This document shows positions 54,389 to 55,019 of a DNA stretch of 55,019 nucleotides, piece by piece (within the stretch, counting starts at the first letter, position 1; every line of letters starts with the position of its first letter). The notes beneath the pieces are model-generated. The model had not been told where the DNA came from and did not search any database. It saw only the letters and a list, made by a program, of their open reading frames with translations. This stretch comes from an uncultured Lachnospiraceae bacterium. GTDB lineage: Bacteria > Bacillota > Clostridia > Lachnospirales > Lachnospiraceae. The stretch spans positions 1 to 55,019 of the forward strand of contig CACWJQ010000010.1 of the NCBI GenBank assembly GCA_902761225.1, in the 5' to 3' direction. Position numbers and translations under genes: made by a program.

Positions 54389-54811
54389 TTATGGTCCAAG
54401 CTTGATTACAATTCCGTCTTGCTCCCTCAAATTAAACGCTTCTGATTTCTCCAGAGAACCATTTCTACTTACATCAATTTGAATCATCGAATCATCTTGG
54501 GAATCTATATTTTTAACATCTATAGAAATATCATCATGTTCATAACTGTTGGTTTTCAAATAAGAGACCATTACCTTATTCTGTCTTATAATAAATACAT
54601 ATGTATATTCTCCATAAACAGAAAAATGAGAAAAGTGCGTTGAATCTTTATGAATTTGATGATTAGCTGGATCTTCATAATAAACAGCCTCTACTTCATA
54701 TTCCGACTCAATATTAACTGAAGTACGAAAAAAACAAGAACAAACTATGATAATAAATGCAAATATAATAGCAATAGCAATTATTATTTTTACTATCCTT
54801 TTCTTAATCAT
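54389..54811 (-). CDS. Small membrane-anchored or lipoprotein-like protein
   Basis: A 140-residue protein I do not recognise. The N-terminus is basic (MIKKRIVK), followed by a long Ile/Ala/Phe segment (~8-27) ending in CSCFF. The rest is external and polar with strands (YTYVFIIRQNKVMVSYL). AAGGGG lies before the ATG. The base composition is AT-rich, unlike the left half of the window. Confidence 0.7.
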   Translation of the reverse strand: MIKKRIVKIIIAIAIIFAFIIIVCSCFFRTSVNIESEYEVEAVYYEDPANHQIHKDSTHFSHFSVYGEYTYVFIIRQNKVMVSYLKTNSYEHDDISIDVKNIDSQDDSMIQIDVSRNGSLEKSEAFNLREQDGIVIKLGP

Positions 54812-54887
54812 AAAGCCCCTTATTTCATAAATTTATAATTAAATACGGTGGCGGAGAACGATCTCCGTTATACTGAAAATGTCACAT

Positions 54888-55019
54888 TTATTTAACAGTG
54901 ACTTCTTCCTGAATAATATACTTATATTTTTCATACTCCTGTTTCCACATCTCCCGAAGACCATCCGTTATATTGTCTGCTTTGCCATTAGAGATAATCT
55001 CTGCTTCTCTTTCCTCAGG
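54888..55019 (-). CDS. C-terminal end of an unknown protein cut by the window
   Basis: The minus frame is open from the right edge to a TAA at 54888, giving 43 charged residues (GLREMWKQEYEKYKYIIQEE in the middle) that look helical. The start is outside the window. The family cannot be told. Confidence 0.55.
   Translation of the reverse strand, partial: PEEREAEIISNGKADNITDGLREMWKQEYEKYKYIIQEEVTVK

Overview
The window is chromosomal DNA of a Gram-positive anaerobe, most probably a Lachnospiraceae member (Butyrivibrio/Roseburia-like gut or rumen organism). The pointers are a CIRCE-controlled hrcA-grpE-dnaK-dnaJ operon, a cellobiose phosphorylase next to a LacI regulator, a lipoteichoic acid synthase-like sulfatase, a YtrA-type GntR/ABC operon, an Ala/Lys-rich protein with a DUF6465-like C-terminus, no outer-membrane genes, and good Shine-Dalgarno sites. 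I ran no database search. Every name rests on motifs I can read.

Layout. 0-4.3 kb: a diguanylate cyclase cut by the left edge, an RlmI-like rRNA methyltransferase and two membrane proteins. 4.3-7.9 kb: lacI-type regulator plus cellobiose phosphorylase, with a perfect palindrome just downstream of the promoter. 8-13 kb: the heat-shock operon with promoter, perfect CIRCE and terminator. 13-18.4 kb: DUF6465-like protein, aminotransferase plus patatin, a complete SRP RNA gene whose T-tract touches the start of a radical SAM gene, and a CdaR-like regulator. 18.4-28.7 kb: MsmX-like sugar ATPase, then eight collinear, often overlapping genes transcribed from rsmF through rluA, an O-antigen-ligase-like protein, a membrane J-domain protein, metG, a lipase-like hydrolase and a GNAT to a YesL-like protein. 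28.8-31.5 kb: a coupled trio of GT-C-like membrane protein, small membrane protein and arginase-fold protein. 31.7-35.1 kb: ytrA-like repressor, ABC ATPase and permease with a clear operator. 35.2-39.7 kb: LTA synthase-like protein, histidine kinase and response regulator. 39.7-41.3 kb: luxS, mtnN and a free-standing FakA-C-terminal-like domain. 41.4-45.5 kb: an EAL protein, a MotA/TolQ/ExbB-like channel, an ExbD/TolR-like protein and a small membrane protein, which is the most unusual block. 45.6-55 kb: mostly single accessory genes: phosphatases, methyltransferases, PadR plus membrane protein, an AraC-phosphotransferase fusion, GNATs and secreted or membrane proteins. This part is more AT-rich towards the end and holds two probable frameshifts and one truncated gene.

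Working together. The EAL/TolQ/TolR operon looks like an ion-driven inner-membrane motor in a cell without an outer membrane, encoded with a c-di-GMP phosphodiesterase. LuxS and MtnN form the activated-methyl-cycle/AI-2 route. The LacI/cellobiose phosphorylase pair, the MsmX-like ATPase, the YesL-like protein and the CdaR-like regulator fit a carbohydrate-foraging lifestyle. Several regulators have visible operators: HrcA/CIRCE, LacI, YtrA-like and PadR.
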